A DNA stretch of 64,000 nucleotides from SAR202 cluster bacterium (GCA_009392215.1 VFGZ01000051.1:1-64000), one strand, 5' to 3'; shown: positions 1 through 10,420, counted from the stretch's first letter. The notes: generated from the letters alone by a model not told the origin. A program made the numbers and translations.

Positions 1-1
1 T

Positions 2-586
2 ATGTTAATCCCGAAGGCACCTTCAGGCGTGGCAATCTCACAGGATAGGGATGCTCGGATTATTACTATTGATCTCGTTTCGGATGAGAACATTTTGGAA
101 AATTCTGCACGTTTGCGTCTGCTTCTTATGTTTATTAATCGTGCGGAAGTATCAAATTCAGCGACGGTGGCTCCGTCTTTTACACGAGATACCTATCCCG
201 CGATGCTTGCACTTGTGAAGGCTTTAGAAGGTGCTGGTATGGGGCAAGATTGGTCTCCAGATGGCGCTCGTTCTATGCGTCTGGGGAAAGCTAAACATCT
301 TTTTGTCAGTGTTGATATGCCGATTGCAGATCGGAGTCCTTCCCCTGATACATTTTTAGAAATCATTCAATCTCATCAGATTGATGCTTCTTGGTATGAC
401 CAATGTGTATATCCACGTGCTTCTGCTCCTGGATTAACCACAGTGATGTTTGGTGTTCCAGATCGGTCTTATTCTCAATACTCTAATTCTGTTTTCAATA
501 GGGAACGTTTGAAAAATCTATCTGGCAGGCCGGGTGGTATGCACTTTTTCTCACAACCGGGATGTTATGTCTCAGCAGCTGTGTGA
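2..586 (+). CDS. hypothetical protein, possibly 5'-truncated by the window edge
   Basis: 194-aa ORF beginning at base 2; no family recognised; upstream extension cannot be seen. Confidence 0.6.
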   Translation: MLIPKAPSGVAISQDRDARIITIDLVSDENILENSARLRLLLMFINRAEVSNSATVAPSFTRDTYPAMLALVKALEGAGMGQDWSPDGARSMRLGKAKHLFVSVDMPIADRSPSPDTFLEIIQSHQIDASWYDQCVYPRASAPGLTTVMFGVPDRSYSQYSNSVFNRERLKNLSGRPGGMHFFSQPGCYVSAAV

Positions 587-632
587 TCGATATTTTTGTC
601 CACATTTCGTTTGATTAATTGGAGGTTTTTAA

Positions 633-1067
633 ATGTCACCAGTGTTTGATTCTCAAACTACCATGGCACTGGGTTACGTAAGGTCCGACACATTACCGGA
701 AAACACCCGTTACAAAGATGATGGTTGTGATGCTTCCCTTACATGCTTGGAGTGTCCGTTGTCATTATGTAAATATGACGATCCTGGTTGGCTGCAACGT
801 GAGAACCGTCGTACTCGCGATGATCAGATTTTCCGATTGCGGTCTGAACAGGTTGCTGTCACTGAAATTTCGAAACGTTTTGGCATAAGTACCCGAACCG
901 TTCATCGAATTGTTCAACGTGGGGGGGCAACTCCGGTTGTTTCTGATGAAGAAGGCGTAAGTCCGATTGTATCTCTTAGTGAATTAGATGAGCGTTCTTT
1001 ATTTCACGAGCGTGCTTCATGGCCCAAAATGTTTACTTACAAACGATCTGTCTCCCTTGGTAATTAA
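633..1067 (+). CDS. small helix-turn-helix protein with N-terminal Cys cluster (CDASLTCLECPLSLCKYDDPGW)
   Basis: Good SD (ggagg) upstream of ATG; HTH-like segment VTEISKRFGISTRTVHRIVQRG. Confidence 0.8.
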   Translation: MSPVFDSQTTMALGYVRSDTLPENTRYKDDGCDASLTCLECPLSLCKYDDPGWLQRENRRTRDDQIFRLRSEQVAVTEISKRFGISTRTVHRIVQRGGATPVVSDEEGVSPIVSLSELDERSLFHERASWPKMFTYKRSVSLGN

Positions 1068-1088
1068 GGTTTAGGAAGAAAGAATTTA

Positions 1089-1805
1089 TTATTCTGCGGT
1101 TGGTTCGATTTGAGTTGACCCGCTAACCAGTTCGCCTGTTGCCTGGTACAGTGCTCGTTCAACGATATTCATAGCGCGGTCGGCAACGCGTTCAACATTG
1201 TGAGCTACTCTCATCAGGTAAGTTGCCGGCTCAGCGTTTTCAGGATCGGCTTTCACTAGTTCGAGAAGATCAGTTTGAACCTTTGCGTAAAGGTCGTCTA
1301 CTGCGTCATCTTCTTTTTCTAGTTCTGTGCTGAGTGCCCGAACAAGATTTGCGTCTCGACTGATGAATGCTTCGAGAGATCGTTTTAGCATTCTTACGGC
1401 CATATCACCCATTCTTGGTATGTCGATTAATTCTTTGAGTGGAGGTTGTCCTCCCATTGCTATGCTGATCTTGGCTATACCTTCAGCGTAATCCCCTATG
1501 CGTTCTAATTCACCGGCAATGTGAAGAGATGCAACGATCCTGCGAAGATCTCCGGCCATTGGGGCCTCACGTCTTATCAATTCGATGCAGGTTCGTTCTA
1601 TTTCCAATTCTGTTTGATCGATATTGTCATCCTCATCGATAACTTTTTGAGATTTTTCAACGTCACGAGATCTCAGTGCATTGAGTGCGTTGAATATTGC
1701 CTGTTCGACCAGCCCACTCATAAGAATGAGTTCTGCCTCTAATTTGCCAAGATCTCTGTCGAAATCTTGACGACCTAACGGGATGATATTTTTCTGTTCG
1801 CTCAT
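1089..1805 (-). CDS. phoU: phosphate signalling complex protein PhoU
   Basis: Duplicated PhoU-type helical repeat (ERIGDYAEGIAKI ... ERVADRAMNIVERALY). Confidence 0.95.
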   Translation of the reverse strand: MSEQKNIIPLGRQDFDRDLGKLEAELILMSGLVEQAIFNALNALRSRDVEKSQKVIDEDDNIDQTELEIERTCIELIRREAPMAGDLRRIVASLHIAGELERIGDYAEGIAKISIAMGGQPPLKELIDIPRMGDMAVRMLKRSLEAFISRDANLVRALSTELEKEDDAVDDLYAKVQTDLLELVKADPENAEPATYLMRVAHNVERVADRAMNIVERALYQATGELVSGSTQIEPTAE

Positions 1806-1834
1806 AATTCTTACAGTTTACGCTTGTGTCAGGA

Positions 1835-2698
1835 CTAACCGATTCGACCAGTTACATAGGCTTCAGTACGTTCATCGTTAGGATTGCCGAAAACTTGCTC
1901 GTTTGTTCCATATTCGATCAATCGACCTATCCGTTCTTCTCCCGCCATCATGACAGCTGCGTAATCGGAAATACGAGTAGCTTGCTGCATATTGTGAGTA
2001 ACTATGATGATTGTGACTTCGTTTGAAAGTTCTTGAATAAGTTGTTCGATCGCCTGAGTGGAAATAGGATCAAGGGAAGAGGCAGGTTCGTCCATAAGCA
2101 CGATTTCGGGATTCACTGCCAAAGCTCTAGCAATACATATTCGTTGTTGTTGCCCGCCTGAAACACTGAGACCACTTTCGTTTAAACGATCTTTTACCTC
2201 TTCCCATACTGCTGCTCGTCGGAGTGAGTTCTCGACAATTTCATCTAGATCATCTGTGATCCCATTAATTCGTGGCCCGAAAGCTACATTTTCATAAATG
2301 CTCTTTGGGAATGGATTTGGTCGTTGAAATACCATGCCAATACGGAAGCGAATTTCTGTAGGGTCAATATCGCTGTCATATATGTTTTGTCCTGCGAAAT
2401 TCACTGTGCCTTTCACGTCGGCGGTCGCGATGAGGTCGTTCATACGGTTAAAGCAGCGAAGCAGTGTACTTTTACCACAACCGGACGGACCAATTAAGGA
2501 TACGACACTATTCTTCGGTACTTGAATGGATACATCACTAATAGCGGTATTGCCGCTATATGTAACGGATAGATTGTGTGATTCGAGAATGGGTTCAGTT
2601 GTATCGAACCTCAAAATGTTTTCGGATGAACCTGCTTTTGATAACAGATCAGCTTGATTTTGGGGCATCAATTGCTCCGGTTGTTCAAGTGTTTGCAC
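1835..2698 (-). CDS. pstB: phosphate ABC transporter ATP-binding protein PstB
   Basis: Walker [10 protein letters not shown], signature [10 protein letters not shown], Walker [13 protein letters not shown]; PstB-like FNRMNDLI. Confidence 0.95.
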   Translation of the reverse strand: MQTLEQPEQLMPQNQADLLSKAGSSENILRFDTTEPILESHNLSVTYSGNTAISDVSIQVPKNSVVSLIGPSGCGKSTLLRCFNRMNDLIATADVKGTVNFAGQNIYDSDIDPTEIRFRIGMVFQRPNPFPKSIYENVAFGPRINGITDDLDEIVENSLRRAAVWEEVKDRLNESGLSVSGGQQQRICIARALAVNPEIVLMDEPASSLDPISTQAIEQLIQELSNEVTIIIVTHNMQQATRISDYAAVMMAGEERIGRLIEYGTNEQVFGNPNDERTEAYVTGRIG

Positions 2699-2869
2699 TG
2701 TCTTAGATATTAGAAGCTCAAAGTTAACAGAATGAAATAATTAGCAGAAACTTTATAGATATTATCTTGTGGGTATTGCATCGCATAAATCACTTGGCCG
2801 TTGATAAACTTGATTTTCTAAGAAACTCCTTCTTTCAATGCCTATTTCTTTTTTACTCTTTCTAGCTCA

Positions 2870-4018
2870 ATGAATCACAATGTCTCGAGTTCTTCGAACG
2901 TATCTTTAATGCTTCCGTCTATTCTTGAGTTGTCTCGTCAAAGCCTTACTGATTCCATCCTAGAGATGGGGGAGAAAAAATTTAGGTCTGACCAACTCTG
3001 GCGGTCGCTTTACCACGATGTATCAGAGACGTTTGAAGAGATGTCGACTCTAAGTAAGCCATTTAGAAACTCGTTGCGGGAAAAATACTCAATCTCAACA
3101 TTGAAAGAGGTGATGTTGCTGACATCGTCAGATCGTACAACCAGCAAGTCATTGTATCGCCTGGGTGATGGTGAGTTGATTGAAACTGTGATGATGAGAT
3201 ATGAAAGTGATGGGCATCGACGTAATCGTAAAACGGCTTGTATTTCCACACAGGCAGGGTGTGCGCTCGGATGTACGTTTTGTGCAACGGGGCAACAGGG
3301 ATTTCGTCGGAATTTGACCGTGGGAGAAATTGTTGGTCAAGTTATAGATATGCAGCGTGTTGCCATTGCCGAGGATAGGGCTCAAATAGATGGGGGTCGA
3401 CGTAGTAAGGGAGAAGTTCAGGGGGTTACAAACGTTGTTTTTATGGGTATGGGAGAACCACTTGCTAACTACAAAAATACTATATCCGCCATACGGGTAT
3501 TAAATGATGGTCAAGGATTGAATATTGGTGCAAGGCATATCACAGTTTCGACCGTCGGACTGATACCAGAGATATTGAAACTTGCTGATGAAGATCTTCA
3601 AATTAACCTTGCAATCTCTCTTCATGCTCCCGATAACGTCACTCGTTCACAGACGATGCCAGTGAATAAACGATATCCGGTTCAAGAACTAATCAATGCA
3701 TGTCATAAATATGCCGATAAGACAAAGCGGAGAATTTTTTTTGAGTACGTTCTTTTGAAAGACCAGAATGATTCTATCGAACAGGCTCAGAAACTTGGAC
3801 GTTTACTTAATGGTTTGCATTGTCACGTGAATTTAATACCGGTTAATCCTACAGCCGGAGGCCCGTTCGAACGTACTGACTTAATCAGCGCTAAATCTTT
3901 TCAGGGTGGGCTCAAACAATACGGAATACCTTCCACAATACGAATGGAAAAAGGGATTGATATAAATGCCGGCTGTGGCCAGCTCCGTGAGAGAGCCATC
4001 GACATATTCAACAATTAA
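2870..4018 (+). CDS. rlmN: 23S rRNA (adenine2503-C2)-methyltransferase, radical SAM
   Basis: Radical SAM motif CALGCTFCATG and GMGEPLANY. Confidence 0.95.
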   Translation: MNHNVSSSSNVSLMLPSILELSRQSLTDSILEMGEKKFRSDQLWRSLYHDVSETFEEMSTLSKPFRNSLREKYSISTLKEVMLLTSSDRTTSKSLYRLGDGELIETVMMRYESDGHRRNRKTACISTQAGCALGCTFCATGQQGFRRNLTVGEIVGQVIDMQRVAIAEDRAQIDGGRRSKGEVQGVTNVVFMGMGEPLANYKNTISAIRVLNDGQGLNIGARHITVSTVGLIPEILKLADEDLQINLAISLHAPDNVTRSQTMPVNKRYPVQELINACHKYADKTKRRIFFEYVLLKDQNDSIEQAQKLGRLLNGLHCHVNLIPVNPTAGGPFERTDLISAKSFQGGLKQYGIPSTIRMEKGIDINAGCGQLRERAIDIFNN

Positions 4019-4119
4019 GTGCTTAGGCCAATTAGCGAGTTTTCTTGTCGCTGTGTAGAATTCCGATCTGTTTGGTAAATTTCATATTATTGTTCGTGAG
4101 TTGACGAATTGAGGGGCTT

Positions 4120-5262
4120 TTGACTGATCGTATTTGGCCTGAGGTTTACAAAAAGCTTGGAGTAGAACCAATTATTAATGCCCAAAGTTGGGTTACCGCA
4201 TTGGGTGGTTCCATTATGCGGCCAGAAGTATTGGCTGCAATGGATGAAGCAGCAAATGCATTTGTAGATATAAAAAAACTTAACCGCGCAGCAGGAGAAG
4301 TTGTAGCTCTCGCATGTGGTGCTGAGCAAGGTCTGGTTACTGCAGGCTGCTCTGCTGCTCAAGTCTTGATGGTTGCCGCGTGTATGACTGGCCAGAGTGA
4401 AAGCAATGTTGAGCAGTTGCCCGACACTACCGGTATGAAAAACGAAGTGGTACTTTTCAAAGGTCAGCGGAATCGATATGACAAAGCCTTTGTGACGGCA
4501 GGAGCAAAGCTTGTAGTTTATGGTTCAGAGGAAGAAGGAACGATTGATGAACTGGAAGCTGCGATCAATGAAAAGACAGCCTGTGTAGCGTTTGTGATAA
4601 TGCCTTTTGCTCCCCAGGGAGTGGGGCTTGAAGAGACTATACGTGTGGCTCATAAGCGTGGAGTACCGGTGATTGTCGACGCAGCAGCGGAGTTGCCGCC
4701 ACGGGCAAATCTTTCAAAATTTCACAAACTGGGGGCTGATATGGTGGCATTTAGTGGTGGTAAAGGGATTGGGGGTCCTCAATCGTCCGGTTTGTTGGCA
4801 GGCAAGGCTGATTTGGTTGAGGCGGCCGTTATGAATTCTTTGAATCTTGATTCCTCTGTGGCTGGCATTGGTCGACCTATGAAAGTTTCGAAAGAAAATA
4901 TAGTGGGATTGGTTACCGCTATTCAACTTTTTACCGACTCTGACGAAGCAGCTGAATGGGAAGGATGGCAGCTTAAAGCCCAATATGTTGCCGAGCGTCT
5001 GCAGGGCATAGATGGTGTACAGGTGAAGATTGAAGACGATCCTGCTGAGCGACAGGGACCACAACCGGTTCTGTATTTCGAAGATGAATTCGAGGGACCG
5101 TCAATTTCAGAGATTAAAGAGCAACTTGAAAATGGAGATCCGGCAATTTTTGTCGGTGGTGGTAGTGAACGCGCAGAAATTAACATTGTTATGGTCAATG
5201 TCCAAGATGGTGAAGAAATCGTGATCGCTGATCGTATGAACGAGATCCTTCGATCTTCTTAG
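4120..5262 (+). CDS. SelA-like PLP-dependent enzyme (aminotransferase/ammonia-lyase superfamily)
   Basis: TTG start; fold-type I lysine motif FSGGKGIGGPQSSG. Confidence 0.85.
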   Translation: MTDRIWPEVYKKLGVEPIINAQSWVTALGGSIMRPEVLAAMDEAANAFVDIKKLNRAAGEVVALACGAEQGLVTAGCSAAQVLMVAACMTGQSESNVEQLPDTTGMKNEVVLFKGQRNRYDKAFVTAGAKLVVYGSEEEGTIDELEAAINEKTACVAFVIMPFAPQGVGLEETIRVAHKRGVPVIVDAAAELPPRANLSKFHKLGADMVAFSGGKGIGGPQSSGLLAGKADLVEAAVMNSLNLDSSVAGIGRPMKVSKENIVGLVTAIQLFTDSDEAAEWEGWQLKAQYVAERLQGIDGVQVKIEDDPAERQGPQPVLYFEDEFEGPSISEIKEQLENGDPAIFVGGGSERAEINIVMVNVQDGEEIVIADRMNEILRSS

Positions 5263-5479
5263 ACGGTTTCAACCATTTTCGAACTTTAAATATTCTTTAT
5301 CTTTTCGACGGTCGGGATGTAAAAACATCTGGATCTTGGGGTCACTGACAGCTTCATTTAATTGTTGACAAAGTGTGTTTGGGCGGCTGAGTAGGGTTCC
5401 TCGTGTCGCCCTAATGGGCTAATGGGATATGTGCTTTACGCTTCGAAAAGATCAGACATTATATGCTTTTGAATTTGCT

Positions 5480-6247
5480 TTAATGCGGTTGCACCGGGAG
5501 ATCATTCAGGAGTCCTGCGTTATCCATTGAATTCCACTCATCTAAGAATGTCTTATTCCATTCGTCAGTGAGGTGACTTTGCATCATGTCTTTTAAGATT
5601 GGCCAAAAGATTATGATCCCGTCGGCGCCATCACGTAGAGCGGCATCTGCTGTTTCCACAGACCGAACTAGTGCAGCTGTGATGAAGGGTCTGTCTCCCC
5701 AGCCATCAAGCATTTCTCTGCAGTCACGAATTAATTTAGTTGGATCTCCGCCAACTTCTTTGTATGGTTCGCAGAATGGTAGAACGTGGGTTACTCCTGC
5801 TGCGGCAACGGCTGCTGCTTGAGGTAGGGTGAAAACAGTTGTGCAAAATGTGGGGATTCGGGCTTTTTTCAACTCTGAAAATGCATCCAGCGCGTAGGTG
5901 GTTGCAGGAATTTTCAAGATGATCTGATCAGACATTTTTGTGAAGACTTCCCCTACGCTTAGTAGTTCTTCTGTTGAGTGTCCATCGATTTCTATGACGA
6001 CGGGTTTATCGGTAATGTCGAGATATCGTTTGGTTACTTCTGTAATTTGTCCATATTTTTGTACCATTTGATTAAGTACGACGGTGTTGGTCACGATACC
6101 TGCAGCGCCACGGTCCATCCATTCAGTAAGGTCTTCTGGGTCTCCAGCCAGCCAAATGGCGGGCCCACTACCAGTCATCCGTGCGTTTTCTGCCGTCCCG
6201 AACAAGGGCTCGGTTAGCTTTGCTGAAGTTCCATTTTTGGTAGACAC
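5480..6247 (-). CDS. transaldolase-like / fructose-6-phosphate aldolase-like protein
   Basis: IVTNTVVLNQM, ILKIPAT and TTVFTLPQAAAVAAAGVTHVLPF motifs. Confidence 0.85.
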   Translation of the reverse strand: MSTKNGTSAKLTEPLFGTAENARMTGSGPAIWLAGDPEDLTEWMDRGAAGIVTNTVVLNQMVQKYGQITEVTKRYLDITDKPVVIEIDGHSTEELLSVGEVFTKMSDQIILKIPATTYALDAFSELKKARIPTFCTTVFTLPQAAAVAAAGVTHVLPFCEPYKEVGGDPTKLIRDCREMLDGWGDRPFITAALVRSVETADAALRDGADGIIIFWPILKDMMQSHLTDEWNKTFLDEWNSMDNAGLLNDLPVQPH

Positions 6248-6500
6248 CGTTATTCTCCATGCCTGGTCAGACTGATCTACTCGAAATTTTCATTATAGAT
6301 GCAGCTATAGTGTTTCATGTGGGAAGTTTAAGTTTTAGTGACCTGATTATATTTGATCTGTTTATTTGAAATTTTTCCGTATTGATAATCATAGTGGTAA
6401 TTAATATCTAACACTTAGCCACCTGTTGTTTACTGAATAGATAATTTGCCGTAAAAACCTAGAGTGTCTACTTCGCTTGTAGTGATCTATGTATCTTGAG

Positions 6501-9413
6501 TTATTCGGGGAGGTCGTCCGCTATAATTTCAACAATATGGCGAGATTTTCTACGCGTATTGAAGCCGATCTGTTCCCTACAAGAAATCCCATTTGTAGCA
6601 AATTCTATCTTCGGACCTTCTGCACGGATAGCAGGGAATAATCTGTCTTCGCCGACTGCAGTCGAGACTCCAATGTGTTTCTTCTCGTAACCAAACGAAC
6701 CTGCCATTCCACAGCATCCGGCTTCAATCTCGGTTGCTTCATATCCGTTTGGGAGATTCAATGCTGCGAGGGAATTGTCGGTTCCCTGTAAAGCTCGCTG
6801 ATGACAATGCCCAAAGAATTTCACTTCTTTTTTTATACCGGACCATATGATTTGTTGCTTGGCATCAAGATTCGTTTTAACTAGGAGGTCCTCTACTGTT
6901 ACTACCGACGAGGCGACCTGTTTTGCTTTTTTATCGCCATTCAACAAGTCTGGCCAATCATCGGTCATAGCCGAGATACAACTTGCTTCGCATCCAACAA
7001 TGTTTATGCCTTGCTTGACATAGGGGTGTAAAAGATCCACGTTGGCACGAGCGTTTTTTCCTGCCTTATCGAGAAGCCCTTTCGAAATCATGGGTCTGCC
7101 ACAGCATTTGCGTTCTTTTAGTACAACCACTTCGAATCCAAGAGCTTCGAGTATTCGGGTTGCTGATATCCCTATGGAGGGATGATTGAAATTCATAAAT
7201 GTATCGTGGAACAGTACTACCTTGCCACGTGGTGTGGGAGCAGTGGATTTATGGCCTGAAAACCATTTTTCAAAAGTTTGTCTTACAACTTTAGGTGCAG
7301 GTCGATTACGATCGAATCCGACTATTTTTTCAAATAGGAATTTCACGGGGGTAGATTGATTGAAAAGATTGGCTATGGGTGCAACTGGCGCGGACAATGA
7401 GCTGATTTTATGTATGTCAGCAACTATTTTTGATCCCAGGGGAATTTTGTGAGTTTTGTGGTGTTGATAAAGGTATTCGTATTTTATTTTCGCCATGTCG
7501 ACGTCTGATGGGCATTCGGATTTGCAAGATTTGCATTCAAGGCATAAATCGAGCACGTCAATCAAATCTTCTGATGTGATGTTTTTAGTTGACAGTCCAC
7601 CACTGATAGCGGCCCTTAACGCGTTTGCTCTGCCTCTGGTGGTGTGTTTCTCTTCGAGGGTTGCCATATAGGAAGGGCACATGGCACCAGCGTTAACTTT
7701 TCGGCAGGCCCCAACTCCGTTACATTTTTCTACGGCTGCAACAAACCCGCCTTCTGCTCTCCAATCAAGCCTAACCGGTGGCTCAATAGGCTTGTAGTTA
7801 GGTCCGTATCGCAGGTTTTCGGTTAACCCAGGAGTATCAAATATCTTGTTAGGATTCATAACTCCATTAGGATCGAATGCATTCTTTACTTCACGAAAAT
7901 GCTGGACTAGTTCTTTGCCAAACATCTTGTCTGCGAATGCTCCACGCACTATCCCATCACCGTGCTCTCCACTTAATGATCCTCCGAATTCGAGCACTAA
8001 ATCAGATATTTCATTCGCTATGCGATTCATCTGGTCGATACCTTCGCGTGTTTTCACGTTCACAACAGGCCTAATGTGTAAACAACCAACTGAAGCATGA
8101 CCGTAATAGCCAGCCTGTGTTCCATTAGATGAAACGATTTCATCAAACCTTTTTACATATTCAGGAAGTTTTTCTGGAGAGACTGCAGTGTCTTCAACAA
8201 AAGGTAAAGGTTTTGCATCGCCTGGGATGTTCATAATTAGGCCTAGGCCTGCCTGTCGCATCGCCCATACTTTGGCTTGATCTGATGGGCGCATAATCCG
8301 TGTACTGGCGTAGGGTCGTACACCTTTATTGATTCGTTCATCTAGTTTGTCCAGTTTGAAATGGACTTCTGGCTCAGAGTCACCTGTCATTTCTACGACG
8401 AGAATGTCTGTGGGATCTCCATCTAGGAAGGTAAGTTCTCGAGAGAATCCTAGAGACTGTCGCGCCTGAGAAATGATCATTTGCCCCATGTGTTCAACAG
8501 CATCAGGGTTCTGTTCTAGCGTGGCTACCGTTGCCTCCATCGCCGATGAGATATCCGTAAAGTGAAGAATGGCTAGACCTTTCACTTTGGGAACTGGCTC
8601 GAGGTTGAGTTTTGCTTCCGTTACAGCTACTAAAGTACCTTCGGAGCCGACGGCTAATTTTGCGAGGTTAAAAGCATTATTGTTTTGGATTAAATCTAAG
8701 TTGTATCCACCGACTCTTCGCAGGATTTTCGGATAGCGTTCCTCTACTGCTTCTGCTGATAAGCGCGCGATTTCATTGATCTGATTGTAGATTTTTCCTT
8801 CTAGATTTTCCGACTTTAGCTTAGATTTCAGTAGTCCTGGTGACAATTGTTCAAAGATTGTCGGTGATCCGTCGGAAAGTACAACGTTCATCGATATGAC
8901 CTGATCGACGGTCTTGCCGTAAATTATTGAGCGGGCCCCACATGAGTTATTACCCATTGCACCACCAATATTGGCTCGTGATGATGTACTTGGATCTGGT
9001 GTGAAGAAAAGGCCGGTGTGGCGTACTTGACGGTTTAGATCGTCAATCGTTACCCCAGGTTCAGTCCGTACCCACCGTTCTTCTTGATTGAGCTCTATGA
9101 CTTCGTGCATGTACTTCGAAAAATCGAGCACGATGGCGTGGTTCACGGTTTGTCCTGAAAGTCCGGTGCCTCCGCCACGTGGCAGGACCGATACATTGTT
9201 TTTGTTAGCTATTTCTAGAACGGCTTGTACATCAGACGAGTTCTTAGGAATCACAACTCCTATTGGTTCAATGCGGTACAACGAAGCATCGGTTGAATAC
9301 ATCTGCCTTGATACTTCGTCAAATCTAACTTCACCGATAACTGATGTATTCAGCTCAGCTTCTAGATCCGAACTTGCACTTGAAATCTTTCCCTGGCGCA
9401 GGGTGGTTGTCAT
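6501..9413 (-). CDS. FAD-linked oxidase fused to C-terminal Fe-S/CCG-domain module (GlcD/GlpC-type, D-lactate or D-2-hydroxyacid dehydrogenase-like)
   Basis: FAD_binding_4 motif VLPRGGGTGLSGQ; CLECKSCKSECPSDVDM ferredoxin-like motif; CCG motifs (ERKCCGRPM, EAGCCGMAGSFGYE). Start trimmed to MTTTLRQ to avoid TerC overlap. Confidence 0.9.
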   Translation of the reverse strand: MTTTLRQGKISSASSDLEAELNTSVIGEVRFDEVSRQMYSTDASLYRIEPIGVVIPKNSSDVQAVLEIANKNNVSVLPRGGGTGLSGQTVNHAIVLDFSKYMHEVIELNQEERWVRTEPGVTIDDLNRQVRHTGLFFTPDPSTSSRANIGGAMGNNSCGARSIIYGKTVDQVISMNVVLSDGSPTIFEQLSPGLLKSKLKSENLEGKIYNQINEIARLSAEAVEERYPKILRRVGGYNLDLIQNNNAFNLAKLAVGSEGTLVAVTEAKLNLEPVPKVKGLAILHFTDISSAMEATVATLEQNPDAVEHMGQMIISQARQSLGFSRELTFLDGDPTDILVVEMTGDSEPEVHFKLDKLDERINKGVRPYASTRIMRPSDQAKVWAMRQAGLGLIMNIPGDAKPLPFVEDTAVSPEKLPEYVKRFDEIVSSNGTQAGYYGHASVGCLHIRPVVNVKTREGIDQMNRIANEISDLVLEFGGSLSGEHGDGIVRGAFADKMFGKELVQHFREVKNAFDPNGVMNPNKIFDTPGLTENLRYGPNYKPIEPPVRLDWRAEGGFVAAVEKCNGVGACRKVNAGAMCPSYMATLEEKHTTRGRANALRAAISGGLSTKNITSEDLIDVLDLCLECKSCKSECPSDVDMAKIKYEYLYQHHKTHKIPLGSKIVADIHKISSLSAPVAPIANLFNQSTPVKFLFEKIVGFDRNRPAPKVVRQTFEKWFSGHKSTAPTPRGKVVLFHDTFMNFNHPSIGISATRILEALGFEVVVLKERKCCGRPMISKGLLDKAGKNARANVDLLHPYVKQGINIVGCEASCISAMTDDWPDLLNGDKKAKQVASSVVTVEDLLVKTNLDAKQQIIWSGIKKEVKFFGHCHQRALQGTDNSLAALNLPNGYEATEIEAGCCGMAGSFGYEKKHIGVSTAVGEDRLFPAIRAEGPKIEFATNGISCREQIGFNTRRKSRHIVEIIADDLPE

Positions 9414-9417
9414 GTGT

Positions 9418-10395
9418 TTAGTCCTTTGAGGCGATGTCTTGTTTTTCCTCAATTGATCCAGGAAACACCTTGGACAAAATTATTGCGAAGGTGAATATTG
9501 AAGAAATCACAATTAACGATAGGAACGGGGATTCCATAATTAAAGGCAGATGGAACTCAAAGGTGTGGGCGGCTTCCTCAAGTAACATTTTCAACCCTAT
9601 TAGCACAAGCACTAGGGCTAAACCGTATTGTAGGAATCGGAATATCCGCACAAGACCTGATAGTAAGAAGAACAAAGGCCTTAGCCCTAAGACCGCCATT
9701 GCATTTGAGCTCCACACAACGAAGGGGTCTTTTGTGATGCCAAAAACAGTAGGTATCGAATCAATAGCAAAAATTATGTCAGTGGTTGCAAGTGCCAAAA
9801 TTACCAGCAGGAATGGGGTCGCTGCCTTTGTGCCATTTGGTAGGCGCTTGAAGAAATTATGTCCATGGAATTCATCCGTCACTGGCATTAATCGCCTGAA
9901 TACACGGACGATAGGGTTTTGTCCGGGATCTACTTCAGAATCACCCAGAAAAGCGATTTTGTAACCTGTGTAAATTAGGAAAGCGCCTAGAACGAAAAGT
10001 ACCCAAGAGAATGCGCTAATTAAACTGAGCCCAATAGCGATAAAAATTGCCCTAGCAATCAGCGCGCCGATGATTCCGTAGAACAGTGCTCTTAGACGCG
10101 CATTATCCGGCAATCCAAAGTAGGTGAAGATCACCAAGAATACAAAGAGGTTATCGACGCTTAATGCTTTTTCAACGACAAACGCCGTAGCGTAATTGAT
10201 TCCTTGATCGGGAGAACCGACTGTGAAAATCCATATTCCGCATACCGTTGCTACACCCCACCAGAAAGCGGTGAGCCACGCTGCTTGCTTCATGCTTACT
10301 GCACGACTGCCGCGCGTCAAAATTAACAAATCGAAAATTAAAAGCACTGCTAGTACTGCGTTGAAAATCAGCCAATGATTAAAACTTTCGATCAA
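9418..10395 (-). CDS. TerC/Alx family integral membrane protein
   Basis: Multi-TM; VEKALSVDNLFVFLVIFTYF and ATTDIIFAIDSIPTVFGIT signatures; TTG start. Confidence 0.95.
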   Translation of the reverse strand: MIESFNHWLIFNAVLAVLLIFDLLILTRGSRAVSMKQAAWLTAFWWGVATVCGIWIFTVGSPDQGINYATAFVVEKALSVDNLFVFLVIFTYFGLPDNARLRALFYGIIGALIARAIFIAIGLSLISAFSWVLFVLGAFLIYTGYKIAFLGDSEVDPGQNPIVRVFRRLMPVTDEFHGHNFFKRLPNGTKAATPFLLVILALATTDIIFAIDSIPTVFGITKDPFVVWSSNAMAVLGLRPLFFLLSGLVRIFRFLQYGLALVLVLIGLKMLLEEAAHTFEFHLPLIMESPFLSLIVISSIFTFAIILSKVFPGSIEEKQDIASKD

Positions 10396-10420
10396 AAGAG
10401 ATCTGCCTCTTTAAGCCTAG

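Noticed and set aside
3010-3385. Minus-strand ORFs opposite rlmN, and similar antisense ORFs across the window (e.g. 38045-38473 opposite gltB, 29385-29963 opposite the CorC-type gene)
   Set aside because: Overlap strongly supported genes and have no recognisable domains; typical spurious antisense ORFs.
5365-5400. TTGACA-like box on the + strand in the 5263-5479 gap, with TAATGGGC/TAATGGGA repeat nearby
   Set aside because: No convincing -10 and no + strand gene or structured RNA downstream; both neighbouring genes end here.
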